DNA from: Candidatus Intestinimonas merdavium
Lineage (GTDB): Bacteria > Bacillota > Clostridia > Oscillospirales > Oscillospiraceae
Assembly: GCA_019115785.1 (NCBI GenBank)
Contig: DXCX01000015.1
Location: forward strand, 1 to 60,751
Direction: 5' to 3'
Length of the DNA stretch: 60,751 nt
In this document: positions 24,136 to 32,114 of the stretch, one piece after another
How the letters are laid out: each line of letters begins with the position of its first letter
Position numbering within the stretch: the stretch's first letter is position 1
Translations under genes and position numbers: made by a program
The notes under the pieces: model-generated
Told to the model about the DNA's origin: nothing
Database searches by the model: none
Seen by the model: only the letters and a program-made list of their open reading frames with translations

Positions 24136-24798
24136 TTATGCCACGGCCTGAAAGAGGCTGGGCTGTTCCTCCTGCTGCTGATAGAGCTGGGCCACCTGAG
24201 CCTCACGGGTGGTGGTGCGGGTGGTGCCGCCGGAGATGTAGACCTTGCCGCACTCGGGACAGATATCGGTATAAAGGGTTACCGACTGGCTGACCACCTC
24301 ACGGCCCTCCCGCTTGGCTTTGGCCTGCTCCCGAACCACATGCTCCTGTTCATGGCCCCGGACGGCGGAGGCCGCCTGAGTGGGGTCAATGTTGGTGGGC
24401 GTCTGGTAGGAGACACCGGGATCATTAGAGCCGTCCTGATACTTGCGCTCCTTGCAGGTTTGGCATTGGCCCTCCTCCATCACTTCCTGAGCGGATTTGG
24501 ACTCCTGAACGGCCGCTTCTCCCGCAAGGGCCTGGGTATCGGGGTCCACATATTGGATCCGGCCCCGGACGGCCATCTCCACCGGGTCGGCGCCCTGCCG
24601 GGGGGAGGGGAGCTGGACCTCCCGCTGGGAGACGCCGCGCTGGACGGGGACAGCCTCCGATACGGGTTCCACCGGCGTGGTCTGGGCAGGCGTCACCCGC
24701 CCCACTGCCGCCGTACCAGATGCGCGCTGGGGTTGAGAAATATAACCGGAAGAATAGGACCAGCCGTAACCCATTCTCACAGCGCTCAGACCGACCAT
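24136..24798 (-). CDS. SprA-related-like protein with HExxH and two CxxC motifs
   Basis: 220 residues. A low-complexity N-terminal half (Gly/Ser/Pro/Gln) is followed by CQTC, then the stretch NDPGVSYQTPTNIDPTQAA, then GHEQEHV. The last contains HExxH, the zinc-metalloprotease signature, and a second pair CPEC follows. This layout resembles the SprA-related/putative metalloprotease family found in diverse bacteria. No signal peptide is evident. The ATG at 24798 has AGGGG 8 bases upstream and is preferred to GTG at 24807. Proteolysis is not demonstrated: the two CxxC pairs could bind structural zinc. Confidence 0.75.
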   Translation of the reverse strand: MVGLSAVRMGYGWSYSSGYISQPQRASGTAAVGRVTPAQTTPVEPVSEAVPVQRGVSQREVQLPSPRQGADPVEMAVRGRIQYVDPDTQALAGEAAVQESKSAQEVMEEGQCQTCKERKYQDGSNDPGVSYQTPTNIDPTQAASAVRGHEQEHVVREQAKAKREGREVVSQSVTLYTDICPECGKVYISGGTTRTTTREAQVAQLYQQQEEQPSLFQAVA

Positions 24799-24924
24799 AT
24801 CTGCCACCCCTTTTTGTCACAAAATCCCCATGCAGTTGGGGAGTTATACCAAGATGATTGTACTCTATTTTTGCCCATTTCTCAAGTAGGCCCGAAAGAC
24901 TTTTTTCAAATGCTCATAAACAGC

Positions 24925-25005
24925 AAAAACCGGACGCCTGCTCCTGACGTCCGGCCCCTGCCAAAAGGAAAGAGGATACAATGAAATGAAAAGAAACTGT
25001 CTCTT
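24925..25005 (-). ncRNA. Candidate small RNA 1 of a paralogous pair
   Basis: On the minus strand TATAAT (25017-25012) precedes GCAAGAGAC (25007-24999). A pyrimidine-rich stretch with TATCCTCTTTCC follows, then a hairpin (CCGGACG/CGTCCGG, 24930-24954) ending in TTTTT, giving about 81 bases. The same order recurs at 25152-25223 with conserved sequence. The T-run exists only on this strand. A palindrome TTGTTAACAA lies in the promoter. The CCTC stretch could pair with ribosome-binding sites. Alternative: rightward leader peptides (MKRNCLLRVL), since the same bases on the other strand read GAGGA then ATG. Confidence 0.5.
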
Positions 25006-25151
25006 GCGAGTATTATAGTACCGTAGAGTTGTTAACAATCAAATCCTGAAATGTTACAAGAAGATTAAATCTTTTCCTTTGGCTGTAAAGTTTGTGTAAT
25101 CTGAGAGGAAAGTGTCAAGATATGCCGCCGGGGGCACCTGCTAGACAGCAT

Positions 25152-25227
25152 GGAAAAAGAGCGGCGGGAGGACCGCCGCTCTTTTTCCGGATCGGAGGAT
25201 AGAATGAAAAGAAGAATCGTCTCTTGC
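25152..25227 (-). ncRNA. Candidate small RNA 2 of a paralogous pair
   Basis: TAAAAT (25235-25230) precedes GCAAGAGAC (25227-25219), then TTCTTTTCATT and TATCCTCC as in copy 1, then a 16-bp perfect terminator hairpin GGAAAAAGAGCGGCGG / CCGCCGCTCTTTTTCC (25152-25188). The promoter region holds AACAATATTGTT (25243-25254) and, further upstream, TTGTAACAT as in copy 1. The terminator could also end the tadA transcript. On the other strand the conserved part could encode MKRRIVSC behind GGAGG. Confidence 0.5.
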
Positions 25228-25292
25228 TGATTTTAATGGTACAACAATATTGTTACAAAAGAAGGGTATAGATGTTACAATTTTGTGAAATA

Positions 25293-25739
25293 TTACCGAA
25301 GCCCCTCAAAAAAACGCCGCAGCAGGGTGGCACAGGGTTCTTTTAAAATGCCGCCATAGACCCGTGGGCGGTGGTTGAAGTCCTCCATAAAGAGATTGAG
25401 GACGGAGCCGCAGCAGCCCGCTTTTTCCTCCTTGGCGCCGTAGTAGACCCGATCAATGCGGGCATTGATGATGGCCCCAGCACACATGGGGCAGGGCTCC
25501 AGGGTGACATAGAGGGAGCAGCCGTGGAGATTCCAGCCTCCGCGGCGGGCGCAGGCCCCACGAATGGCCTCCACCTCGGCGTGAGCCAGGGCGTCGCCGT
25601 TGGCCTCACGGCGGTTCCAGCCCTCCCCAATGATGCTACCGTCCCGATCGGCCACCACACAGCCCACCGGCACATCTCCTGTATCCAAAGCCCTTTGGGC
25701 CAACTCCAGGGCCCGGGTCATATAGGCTTCCGGCGTCAT
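25293..25739 (-). CDS. tadA: tRNA-specific adenosine deaminase TadA
   Basis: Deaminates A34 to inosine in the tRNA-Arg(ACG) anticodon. The 148-residue product carries the zinc and catalytic motifs HAEVEAI (about 53-59, His ligand and Glu proton shuttle) and PCPMCAGA (about 82-89, two Cys ligands). The tail RVYGGILKEPCATLLRRFFEGLR is typical of TadA rather than of cytidine or guanine deaminases. It stands alone; the 485-base gap downstream holds the two small-RNA candidates. Confidence 0.93.
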   Translation of the reverse strand: MTPEAYMTRALELAQRALDTGDVPVGCVVADRDGSIIGEGWNRREANGDALAHAEVEAIRGACARRGGWNLHGCSLYVTLEPCPMCAGAIINARIDRVYYGAKEEKAGCCGSVLNLFMEDFNHRPRVYGGILKEPCATLLRRFFEGLR

Positions 25740-25841
25740 GGGACGCCCCCTTTCTCATCATAGACTTGCGCCTGCTCCAAACATGGGTATAATGAAGGTC
25801 AGAGGGGCACACAAGCCCCACGCTAAAAAGGAGAAAACCAT

Positions 25842-26108
25842 ATGAAAGAGATCTTGCTGTTCTATCTGCCCGGCTGTCCCCACTGCAAACTGGCCTTTCA
25901 ATTCCAAAAGGAACTCATCGCTGCCCACCCATCCTGGGAGAGCATCCCCGTCCGCACCGTGGACGAGTCCAGAGAGCGGGCTCTGGCCGATAGCTATGAC
26001 TACTACTATGTGCCTACCTATTATGTGGACGGGCAAAAGGTCCACGAGGGGCACGCCGAGCGCTCCGATGTAGAGCGGGTCTTCCGTTTGGCAGCAGGGG
26101 AGGATTAA
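25842..26108 (+). CDS. Thioredoxin/glutaredoxin-like protein
   Basis: 88 residues with the redox motif CPHC at about 12-15 and the cis-Pro context YYVPTYYVDGQ (about 55-65). The His in the CPHC centre gives a more oxidising, glutaredoxin- or DsbA-like pair. AGGAG lies before the ATG. It converges with and overlaps the next gene by 4 bases. Cytoplasmic, partner unknown. Confidence 0.85.
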   Translation: MKEILLFYLPGCPHCKLAFQFQKELIAAHPSWESIPVRTVDESRERALADSYDYYYVPTYYVDGQKVHEGHAERSDVERVFRLAAGED

Positions 26109-26662
26109 CCCTTTCCCGGCCTGTCCACATCCATGAGCTCGGCGGGGTCCCCCGCCTCAGTGAGGGTGAGGAGTTCCCGGTGGGCCCGTATGACGGCGCT
26201 GCCGCCGGTATCCCCGGAGAGGGCCATAAGCTCCGAATAGAGGGACTTGGGAAAGATCACCGGGTTGCCCTTTCTCCCCTGCCAGCCCAGGGCGTGAATG
26301 CGCTCAGGAGATTTCAAAAAGGAATTTATTAAGTTAATAATACTGTTTGTTTTTAAATTTGGCTGGTCACAGACGGCAAAGAGAGCGCCGTCACTCCGCC
26401 AGGCCGCCTGGAGCCCCAGACGAATACCCGCTGCCACCCCTTCCCAGGGGTGGCAGTTTAGTAAGGGCAGATAGCCGGCCTTGCCGGCGGCGGTGAGGAT
26501 CTCGCCGTACTGGCTGGCGACCACCGCCGGAGAAAAGAGGTGGGGTGGCAGGGCGGCGAAGGCCCGACGGTAGAGGGGGACCCCCTCCCACAGAGTGAGG
26601 AGCTTGTTGCCGCCATAGCGCCGGCCATAGCCGGAGGCCAGCAGGATACAGGCGATGTCCAT
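26105..26662 (-). CDS. MobA/MocA-like molybdenum cofactor nucleotidyltransferase
   Basis: 185 residues with the nucleotidyltransferase start CILLASGYGRRYGGNKLL (a variant of LAAGxSxRMGxxK) and CDQPNLKTNSI, matching the CDQP motif of enzymes that add CMP or GMP to molybdopterin. Xanthine dehydrogenase-type enzymes need the cytosine dinucleotide form, made by MocA, so this gene probably matures the hydroxylase encoded at 32115-35803. It starts 5 bases after the hydantoinase stop, in the same transcript. Which nucleotide is used cannot be told from sequence. Confidence 0.8.
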   Translation of the reverse strand: MDIACILLASGYGRRYGGNKLLTLWEGVPLYRRAFAALPPHLFSPAVVASQYGEILTAAGKAGYLPLLNCHPWEGVAAGIRLGLQAAWRSDGALFAVCDQPNLKTNSIINLINSFLKSPERIHALGWQGRKGNPVIFPKSLYSELMALSGDTGGSAVIRAHRELLTLTEAGDPAELMDVDRPGKG

Positions 26663-26667
26663 GGGCC

Positions 26668-28050
26668 TTACCGCCAGAACTGGCTGGGTCCGCGGTGGAC
26701 AAACTGTCCCTGACCCTCCAGGACCACCTTGCCGTCCTGGGCGGCCAGCTGACCGCTGAGGAAGACGGCCTTGGGCTTGCCGGTAAGGGTCATGCCCTCG
26801 TAGGGGGTATAGTCCACCGCCTGGACCTGCTCCTGGGCGGTGATGGTCCAGGTGCGAGCGGGGTCAAAAATGACCACGTCGGCGTCGCTGCCCACGGCCA
26901 GGCAGCCTTTTTGCGGCCACATACCGAAGAGCTTGGCGGGCTGCTCTGCCAGGAGCCGGACCAGATCATGGAGGGCCATCCGGCCCTGGCCCACCCCAAA
27001 GTGATACATGAGGGCGGGGCGGTGTTCCACCCCCGGCAGGCCGTTGGGGATCTTGGAGAAATCCCTCCGACCCAGCTCCTTCACCCCGTGGAAATCAAAG
27101 GAGCAGTGGTCGGTGCCCATGGTATCGATGTCCCCGGTGGCAATACCCTCCCACAGCGCGGCCTGGTCGTCCAGGCTGCGGGCCGGCGGGGAGAAGACAT
27201 ACTTGGCCCCCTCAAAATGGGGGAGGCCGTACCGGCTGTCATCCAGGAGCAGGTACTGGGGGCAGGTCTCCACATAGAGCTTCTGGCCGCGGGCCCGGGC
27301 AGCCCGAACGGCTTCCAGGCCACGGCGGGTGGAGAGGTGGACGATATTTACCGGCGTCCCGGCCAGCTCGGCAATGGCCAGGTAGCGGTTGACCGCCTCG
27401 GCCTCCACCAGAGGGGGGCGGGAGAGGGGGTGGGCCTCTGTACCCAGATGCCCCGCCGCTTTCTGGGCGGCAATGCCGGCTGTGACCAGATCGCCGTTTT
27501 CGCAGTGGCAGCCCACCACGGCGCCCTCCGCGGCCGTGGCTTTCAGCACCTCGTAGATGACGCCGTCGGACAGGCGCAGGTTGTCATAGGCCATATAGAC
27601 CTTGTAGGAGGTGACCCCGGCGGTGGTCATCGCTCTGAGCTCGGAGCGGATTCGGGGGTCCCAGTCCTTGATGGTCATATGGAAGCCATAGTGGCAGCTG
27701 GCCACGCCGTCGGCCCGCTGATGCCAGGTCTCCAAGGCGGATTGGAGGGAGGCCCCCCGCTGGGGCTCGGCAAAGTCCAGCACGGTGGTGGTGCCCCCGG
27801 CCAGGGCGGCCATGGAGCCGGTCCGCCAGTCGTCGGCGGTCTCGTTGGGCAGCCCCTTGTTCATCTCGAAGTGGGTGTGAGTGTCGATGAAGCCGGGGAA
27901 AACCAGCTTCTCGGCGGCATCCACCACCTGGGACCCGCCCACCGGCAGGTGGGGGCCGATCTCAACGATTTTGTCCCCTTCGATCCGCAGGTCGGCGGCG
28001 ACGGGCCCCTGAGGCAGCACCAGGGTACCGTTTTGAATCAATATGGACAT
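26668..28050 (-). CDS. hydA: Dihydropyrimidinase / hydantoinase family amidohydrolase
   Basis: 460 residues, the normal length for cyclic-amide hydrolases that open hydantoin or dihydropyrimidine rings to carbamoyl amino acids. Metal ligands are visible: HTH near residues 58-60, the carboxylated Lys in SYKVYMAY near 150, His in GCHCEN near 183, His in VHLST near 239, and Asp in GTDHCSF near 314. Allantoinase and D-hydantoinase are close relatives, so the substrate is open. Genomic company (molybdenum hydroxylase, carbamate kinase, PLP enzymes) points to a ureido intermediate of purine or hydantoin breakdown. A hairpin with T-run lies in its 135-base leader. Confidence 0.88.
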   Translation of the reverse strand: MSILIQNGTLVLPQGPVAADLRIEGDKIVEIGPHLPVGGSQVVDAAEKLVFPGFIDTHTHFEMNKGLPNETADDWRTGSMAALAGGTTTVLDFAEPQRGASLQSALETWHQRADGVASCHYGFHMTIKDWDPRIRSELRAMTTAGVTSYKVYMAYDNLRLSDGVIYEVLKATAAEGAVVGCHCENGDLVTAGIAAQKAAGHLGTEAHPLSRPPLVEAEAVNRYLAIAELAGTPVNIVHLSTRRGLEAVRAARARGQKLYVETCPQYLLLDDSRYGLPHFEGAKYVFSPPARSLDDQAALWEGIATGDIDTMGTDHCSFDFHGVKELGRRDFSKIPNGLPGVEHRPALMYHFGVGQGRMALHDLVRLLAEQPAKLFGMWPQKGCLAVGSDADVVIFDPARTWTITAQEQVQAVDYTPYEGMTLTGKPKAVFLSGQLAAQDGKVVLEGQGQFVHRGPSQFWR

Positions 28051-28077
28051 AGTGATGACCTCCTTGATAGCATGTGT

Positions 28078-28125
28078 AAAAAACGGGCTCCCATCCTGAC
28101 CGTGCCGTCAAAATGGAAGCCCGTG
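28078..28125 (-). terminator. Terminator or attenuator between threonine synthase-like gene and hydA
   Basis: Minus strand: ACGGGCTTCCAT pairs with ATGGGAGCCCGT, with an inner GACGGCACGGTC self-complementary loop, followed by TTTTTT. It may end the upstream transcript or modulate read-through into hydA. Confidence 0.75.
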
Positions 28126-28185
28126 CGCGCGGCACTTCGTTACAGCTTCAAAAGTATGGGGAGGATAAACAGTCGCAAATGCAGG

Positions 28186-29424
28186 TCAAGGGTTGATATT
28201 TCGAGCGTGAAAGGCAGCCAGGAGGGCATCCAGATCGGGGGAGACCACCATGGGCTCTCCGGCGGCGCGGATGCCGTTTTGCACGTCCTTGAGACCGTTG
28301 CCCGTGACAATGCTCACCACGGTGGCATCGGGGGAGAGAAGCCCCAGCTCCAGAGCCTTCTTGACCCCGGCGGTGCCGGTGACCCCGGCTGGCTCACCAA
28401 AAACGCCCTGGGTCCGGCCCAAAAGCCGCATGGCGGCCAAAATCTCCTCGTCGGAGACGTTGACAGCGATGCCCTGGGATTCCCGAACAGCCATGAGGGC
28501 CTTGTCGGCATTCCGGGGCACGCCCACAGCGATGGAGTCGGCCAGGGTATTCTCCTCCATGGGATGCCAGGGCTCGCCGGTCAGGAGAGCGCGGTTCAGG
28601 GGGCAGCAGCCCTCGGCCTGGACCGAGATCAGTCTGGGCAGGCGGTCAATGAACCCGGCGGAGTGGAGGTCCTTCAGCCCCTTCCACACGCCGGCGATGG
28701 TGCAGCCATCCCCCACGGAGAGGGCCACATAGTCGGGGACCTGCCACCCCAGCTGCTCCATGAGCTCAAAGCTCACCGTCTTCTTGCCCTCAGAGAGGTA
28801 GGGATTGATGGCGGCGTTGCGGTTGTACCAGCCCCAGCGGTCGATGGCGGTCTTGGAGAGGGTGAAGGTGTCCTCATAGGAGCCATCCACAGAGATGACG
28901 GTGGCGCCGAAGATCATGAGCTGGGCCACCTTGCCCTTGGGGGCCCGGCTGGGGACAAAGATGTAGGTGGACAGCCCCGCTGCCGCCGCATTCCCGGCCA
29001 GGGAGGAGGCGGCATTTCCGGTGGAGGAACAGGCAATGGTGTCCGCCCCTGCCTCCAGGGCCTTGACCACCGCCATGGCGGAGGCCCTGTCCTTCAGGGA
29101 GGCGGTGGGATTCTGACCGTCATCCTTGATGTAGAGCTCCCTCAGCCCCAGGACCCCAGCCAGCCGCTGGGCTCGATAGAGGGGGGACCAGCCCACCCGC
29201 AGAGGGGGAGCTGGGGAGTCCTCCTCCACCGGCAGGAAGGGCCGGTACCGCCACATGGAATAGTCCCGGCACTGGGACAGGTCGGCGGGAGAAAAGTGGT
29301 CACGGATGGCGGAATAGTTATACTGAATGTCTAAAATTCCGCCGCATTTACATGTTGTTATCGTTGGAAGGGCCTCATACTCCGCGCCGCAGCGGATGCA
29401 CCTGGCCCCCAGGACGTATTTCAT
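28186..29424 (-). CDS. Threonine synthase-like PLP enzyme
   Basis: 412 residues, fold-type II PLP enzyme. An N-terminal zinc-ribbon-like element (CIRCGAEYE .. CKCGG) is seen in many threonine synthases. The PLP Lys is in NPTASLKDRAS (about 107-117), the substrate Asn contact in SSTGNAASSLA, and the phosphate-binding loop in SVGDGCTIAG. Threonine synthase releases phosphate from O-phosphohomoserine, but no other threonine gene is near. Here the gene sits between a second PLP enzyme (12 bases upstream) and hydA. In this setting it may instead be an ammonia-lyase acting on an amino-acid product such as diaminopropionate or a carbamoyl amino acid derivative; that is inference. Confidence 0.8.
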   Translation of the reverse strand: MKYVLGARCIRCGAEYEALPTITTCKCGGILDIQYNYSAIRDHFSPADLSQCRDYSMWRYRPFLPVEEDSPAPPLRVGWSPLYRAQRLAGVLGLRELYIKDDGQNPTASLKDRASAMAVVKALEAGADTIACSSTGNAASSLAGNAAAAGLSTYIFVPSRAPKGKVAQLMIFGATVISVDGSYEDTFTLSKTAIDRWGWYNRNAAINPYLSEGKKTVSFELMEQLGWQVPDYVALSVGDGCTIAGVWKGLKDLHSAGFIDRLPRLISVQAEGCCPLNRALLTGEPWHPMEENTLADSIAVGVPRNADKALMAVRESQGIAVNVSDEEILAAMRLLGRTQGVFGEPAGVTGTAGVKKALELGLLSPDATVVSIVTGNGLKDVQNGIRAAGEPMVVSPDLDALLAAFHARNINP

Positions 29425-29435
29425 GGGGCACCTCC

Positions 29436-30911
29436 TTACAGGCTCTTCAGAACCCCGCTCTCCTCGTTGAAGCCGTTGATGAGCTCGTCCAGGGCGTCGG
29501 CCTGACGGTGGACGGCGTCCCAGGTGTGCTCGGTGTCGTACCAGAGGGCGTCCAACTCCTCCACGGTGCGGCCCTGCTGCTCCACCCAGGTGTAGTACTT
29601 GAGGTTGTGGACCCGCTTCCGGGCGGGGTAGGTGAGCTCCTCCATGGAGTCGGTGCGCAGCCCCAGCATGTGGAGACTGTGATCCACCGCCGCGGCCTTG
29701 GCGTCGTAGGGGCCGTACGTCTGGACCAGCTCCTGGATGCGGGAGCCGTACATGTCGGCGGAATCAGTGAGGACGGTGAAGACAAGGTCTTTCCCGGTGA
29801 ACTCATAGTACTTGGCCATCTTGATGCAGCAGAGCACATTGGCAATACCGCTGATGCCAAGCCAGGAAAGTTTTTCCAGGATGCCGCCGTCCACTCCGGC
29901 CTCCTCCTTCAGATAGGTGCGGCCCGCCGGGTCATTGAAAAGACGCAGCAGCCGCTGGGAGTCCTCATCGTCAATGGCGATGACCATGTCGGTATTCTTC
30001 ACATCGTGGATCCAGGGCACGTGCTTGTCGCCAATGCCCTCGATGCGGTGGCCGCCGAAGCCGTTGTTGAGGAGGGTGGGGCACTGGAGGGCCTCACCCA
30101 CCGCCAGCTTCATGGTGGGGTAGACCTCTTTGAGGTAGTCGCCGCAGCCGATGGTACCGGCGGAGCCGGAGGTGAAGCAGGCTCCCGCCAGGCGGTCGCC
30201 GGTCCCTTTTAAATGCTCAAAAACGGTGGCAATGGCGTCTCCGGTGACCTGATAATGCCAGAGGTGGTTGCCCATCTCCTCAAATTGATTGAAGACCATC
30301 ATGTGGGGCTGGCGCTTGAGCTCGTTGGCCTTGTCGAAGATCTCTTTCACGTTGGACTCACACCCGGGGGTGGCAATGACCTGGCCGGCAATGGACTTGA
30401 GCCAGTCAAACCGCTCCCGGCTCATGCCCTCGGGCAGAATGGCCACCGAGTCCACCCCCAGGAGCTTGGAGTTGAAAGCGCCGCCCCGGCAGTAGTTGCC
30501 GGTGGAGGGCCAGACGGCGTGGTCGGCGGTGGCGTCAAACTGACCGGTGACCAGCCGGGGCACCAGGCAGCCGTAAGAGGCGCCCACCTTATGGCAACCT
30601 GTGGGGAACCACTTGCCCACCAGGCAGACGATGCGGGCGGGGACACCGGTGAGGGAGGGGGGCAGCTCGATGTAGTTGGGCACCGCCTGGTAGAGGCCGC
30701 CGGTGGTCTTGGCCTCATTCTTCCAGGTGATGCGGAAGAGGTTGAGGGGGTCCACATCCCAAAGGCCTACGTGGCGCAGACGGTCCTGGATCTTGCCGGG
30801 GATGGTCTCCGGGTGCTTCATCTGCTGATAGGTGGGAATGACCACCTTGTTTTCCCGGGCCTTCTGGATATTCCGGGCCAGGGCATCGGGGTGGAGGGTC
30901 AGGTCGATCAT
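29436..30911 (-). CDS. Fold-type II PLP-dependent enzyme of uncertain reaction
   Basis: 491 residues, unusually long for this fold. PLP-binding features are TGCHKVGASYG (Lys about 116), STGNYCRGGA (the Ser-x-Gly-Asn phosphate contact), and the Ser/Gly loop CFTSGSAGTIGCGDYLKE. It looks like a distant cysteine synthase/cystathionine beta-synthase relative with extra C-terminal sequence (about 400-491). AAGGAGG is 8 bases before ATG 30911; the longer reading has no such site. First gene of the leftward purine/hydantoin-type operon, sharing a divergent promoter region with carbamate kinase. I infer a beta-elimination or deamination of an amino acid; the substrate cannot be named. Confidence 0.78.
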   Translation of the reverse strand: MIDLTLHPDALARNIQKARENKVVIPTYQQMKHPETIPGKIQDRLRHVGLWDVDPLNLFRITWKNEAKTTGGLYQAVPNYIELPPSLTGVPARIVCLVGKWFPTGCHKVGASYGCLVPRLVTGQFDATADHAVWPSTGNYCRGGAFNSKLLGVDSVAILPEGMSRERFDWLKSIAGQVIATPGCESNVKEIFDKANELKRQPHMMVFNQFEEMGNHLWHYQVTGDAIATVFEHLKGTGDRLAGACFTSGSAGTIGCGDYLKEVYPTMKLAVGEALQCPTLLNNGFGGHRIEGIGDKHVPWIHDVKNTDMVIAIDDEDSQRLLRLFNDPAGRTYLKEEAGVDGGILEKLSWLGISGIANVLCCIKMAKYYEFTGKDLVFTVLTDSADMYGSRIQELVQTYGPYDAKAAAVDHSLHMLGLRTDSMEELTYPARKRVHNLKYYTWVEQQGRTVEELDALWYDTEHTWDAVHRQADALDELINGFNEESGVLKSL

Positions 30912-30971
30912 GGCAAAGCCTCCTTCATCATGGGCGGCCGCCGGCCGTCCCGACCGCCGCTGGATAGCTCC

Positions 30972-30999
30972 ATCATAACATACCAAGGGGAGAAATCAA
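30972..30999 (-). promoter_or_regulatory. Leftward promoter of the PLP-enzyme operon
   Basis: TTGATT (30999-30994) and TATGAT (30977-30972) with a 16-base spacer on the minus strand. Confidence 0.55.
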
Positions 31000-31037
31000 G
31001 GGGAAAGGCTCAACTTTGACAGGTGGCCGAAAAAACA

Positions 31038-31065
31038 TTGACATGCCAGCGGGGCGTGGTATGAT
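31038..31065 (+). promoter_or_regulatory. Rightward promoter of carbamate kinase
   Basis: Consensus TTGACA (31038) and TATGAT (31060) with a 16-base spacer. The two divergent promoters lie within 95 bases, so one regulator could control both arms. Confidence 0.65.
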
Positions 31066-31095
31066 GGGGATAAGAACGGGAGGGGAGGCGTTGAT

Positions 31096-32025
31096 ATGGC
31101 CAGACGGATCGTGGCAGCCATCGGTGGAAATGCTCTGGGGGAGACCCTTCCGGAGCAGCGCCGGGCGGCGGGGGAGACGGCCCGGGTCCTGGGCGGACTG
31201 ATCCAGGGGGGTGACCAGATTGTGCTGGTCCATGGCAGCGGTCCCCAGATCGGGCTCATCAGCGCAGCCATGACCGGCCTTGCCCGGCGGGACCCTGAGC
31301 ATCCCATGGCGCCGCTGTCCGTATGTACCGCCATGGCCCAGGGCTACATTGGCTATGACCTCCAGAATGCTCTGGGAGAGGAGCTCCTCCGCCGTGGTAT
31401 CCGCCGACCGGTGGTCACCCTTCTCACGCAGGTGGAGGTGGACCCGGCAGACCCCGCCTTTGACCACCCGGATAAGCCCATCGGCCCCTTCCTCACAGAG
31501 GCAGAGGCCCGGGAGATGGAGTGCCGGGGAAATCCGGTGATGGAGGACGCCGGCCGGGGCTGGCGGCGTGCGGTGGCCTCTCCCCAGCCCAAGCGGGTGG
31601 TGGAGCTGGAGAGCATCCGCACCCTGCTGGACGGAGGCAGTGTGGTGGTAGCCGGCGGCGGAGGCGGTATCCCCGTGGCCGCCGTGGGGAACGCCCTCAA
31701 AGGGGTAGGGGCTGTGGTGGACAAGGATTTTACCGCCGCCCTACTGGCCCGGGAGCTGAACGCCCAGGTCCTCCTTATTCTCACAGGGGTGGCCGGAGTG
31801 GCCATCCACTATGGAAAGCCCAACCAGCGCTGGCTCACCCACATGACGGTTCCGGTAGCCGAGACGTACCTGTCCCGGGGGGAGTTCCCACCCGGCTCCA
31901 TGCGCCCCAAGGTGGCCGCCGGCGCGGCCTTTGCCAAGTCTGCGTCCGGCCGGCGCTGTGTCATCACCGATCTCGCACATGCCGAGGAGGCCCTCCGCGG
32001 CCAGGCGGGTACCACAATCGCATAA
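31096..32025 (+). CDS. arcC: Carbamate kinase
   Basis: Makes ATP from carbamoyl phosphate and ADP, releasing carbamate (to CO2 and ammonia); the usual energy-harvest step in fermentation of ureido compounds. The 309-residue product shows AIGGNALG (about 9-16), LVHGSGPQIG (about 45-54), VVAGGGGGIPV (about 184-194), VVDKDFTAALLA and PGSMRPKVAA near the end, all family hallmarks. No carbamoyltransferase that could supply carbamoyl phosphate is encoded in the window. GGGAGG lies upstream of the ATG. Confidence 0.95.
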   Translation: MARRIVAAIGGNALGETLPEQRRAAGETARVLGGLIQGGDQIVLVHGSGPQIGLISAAMTGLARRDPEHPMAPLSVCTAMAQGYIGYDLQNALGEELLRRGIRRPVVTLLTQVEVDPADPAFDHPDKPIGPFLTEAEAREMECRGNPVMEDAGRGWRRAVASPQPKRVVELESIRTLLDGGSVVVAGGGGGIPVAAVGNALKGVGAVVDKDFTAALLARELNAQVLLILTGVAGVAIHYGKPNQRWLTHMTVPVAETYLSRGEFPPGSMRPKVAAGAAFAKSASGRRCVITDLAHAEEALRGQAGTTIA

Positions 32026-32084
32026 AACTTTCAAAGAGGGAGGGTAGATCTGCCTTTCCTCTTTCCTTTTTGGTGGAAATAAGA

Positions 32085-32090
32085 TATAAT
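32085..32090 (+). promoter_or_regulatory. Possible -10 element before xdhA
   Basis: TATAAT at 32085 in the 89-base arcC-xdhA gap; the -35 is weak (TTTCCT at 17 bases). xdhA may be transcribed both from here and from the arcC promoter. Confidence 0.4.
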
Positions 32091-32114
32091 GCCCATGATA
32101 GGAGGTGTACTTTT

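Noticed and set aside
26695..29334. 879-residue rightward open frame opposite hydA and the threonine synthase-like gene
   Set aside because: GC-rich third positions suppress stops on the opposite strand; no family-like content.
31521..32114. Upstream extension of xdhA through arcC
   Set aside because: Overlaps carbamate kinase in another frame; GTG 32115 has GGAGG and matches the family N-terminus.
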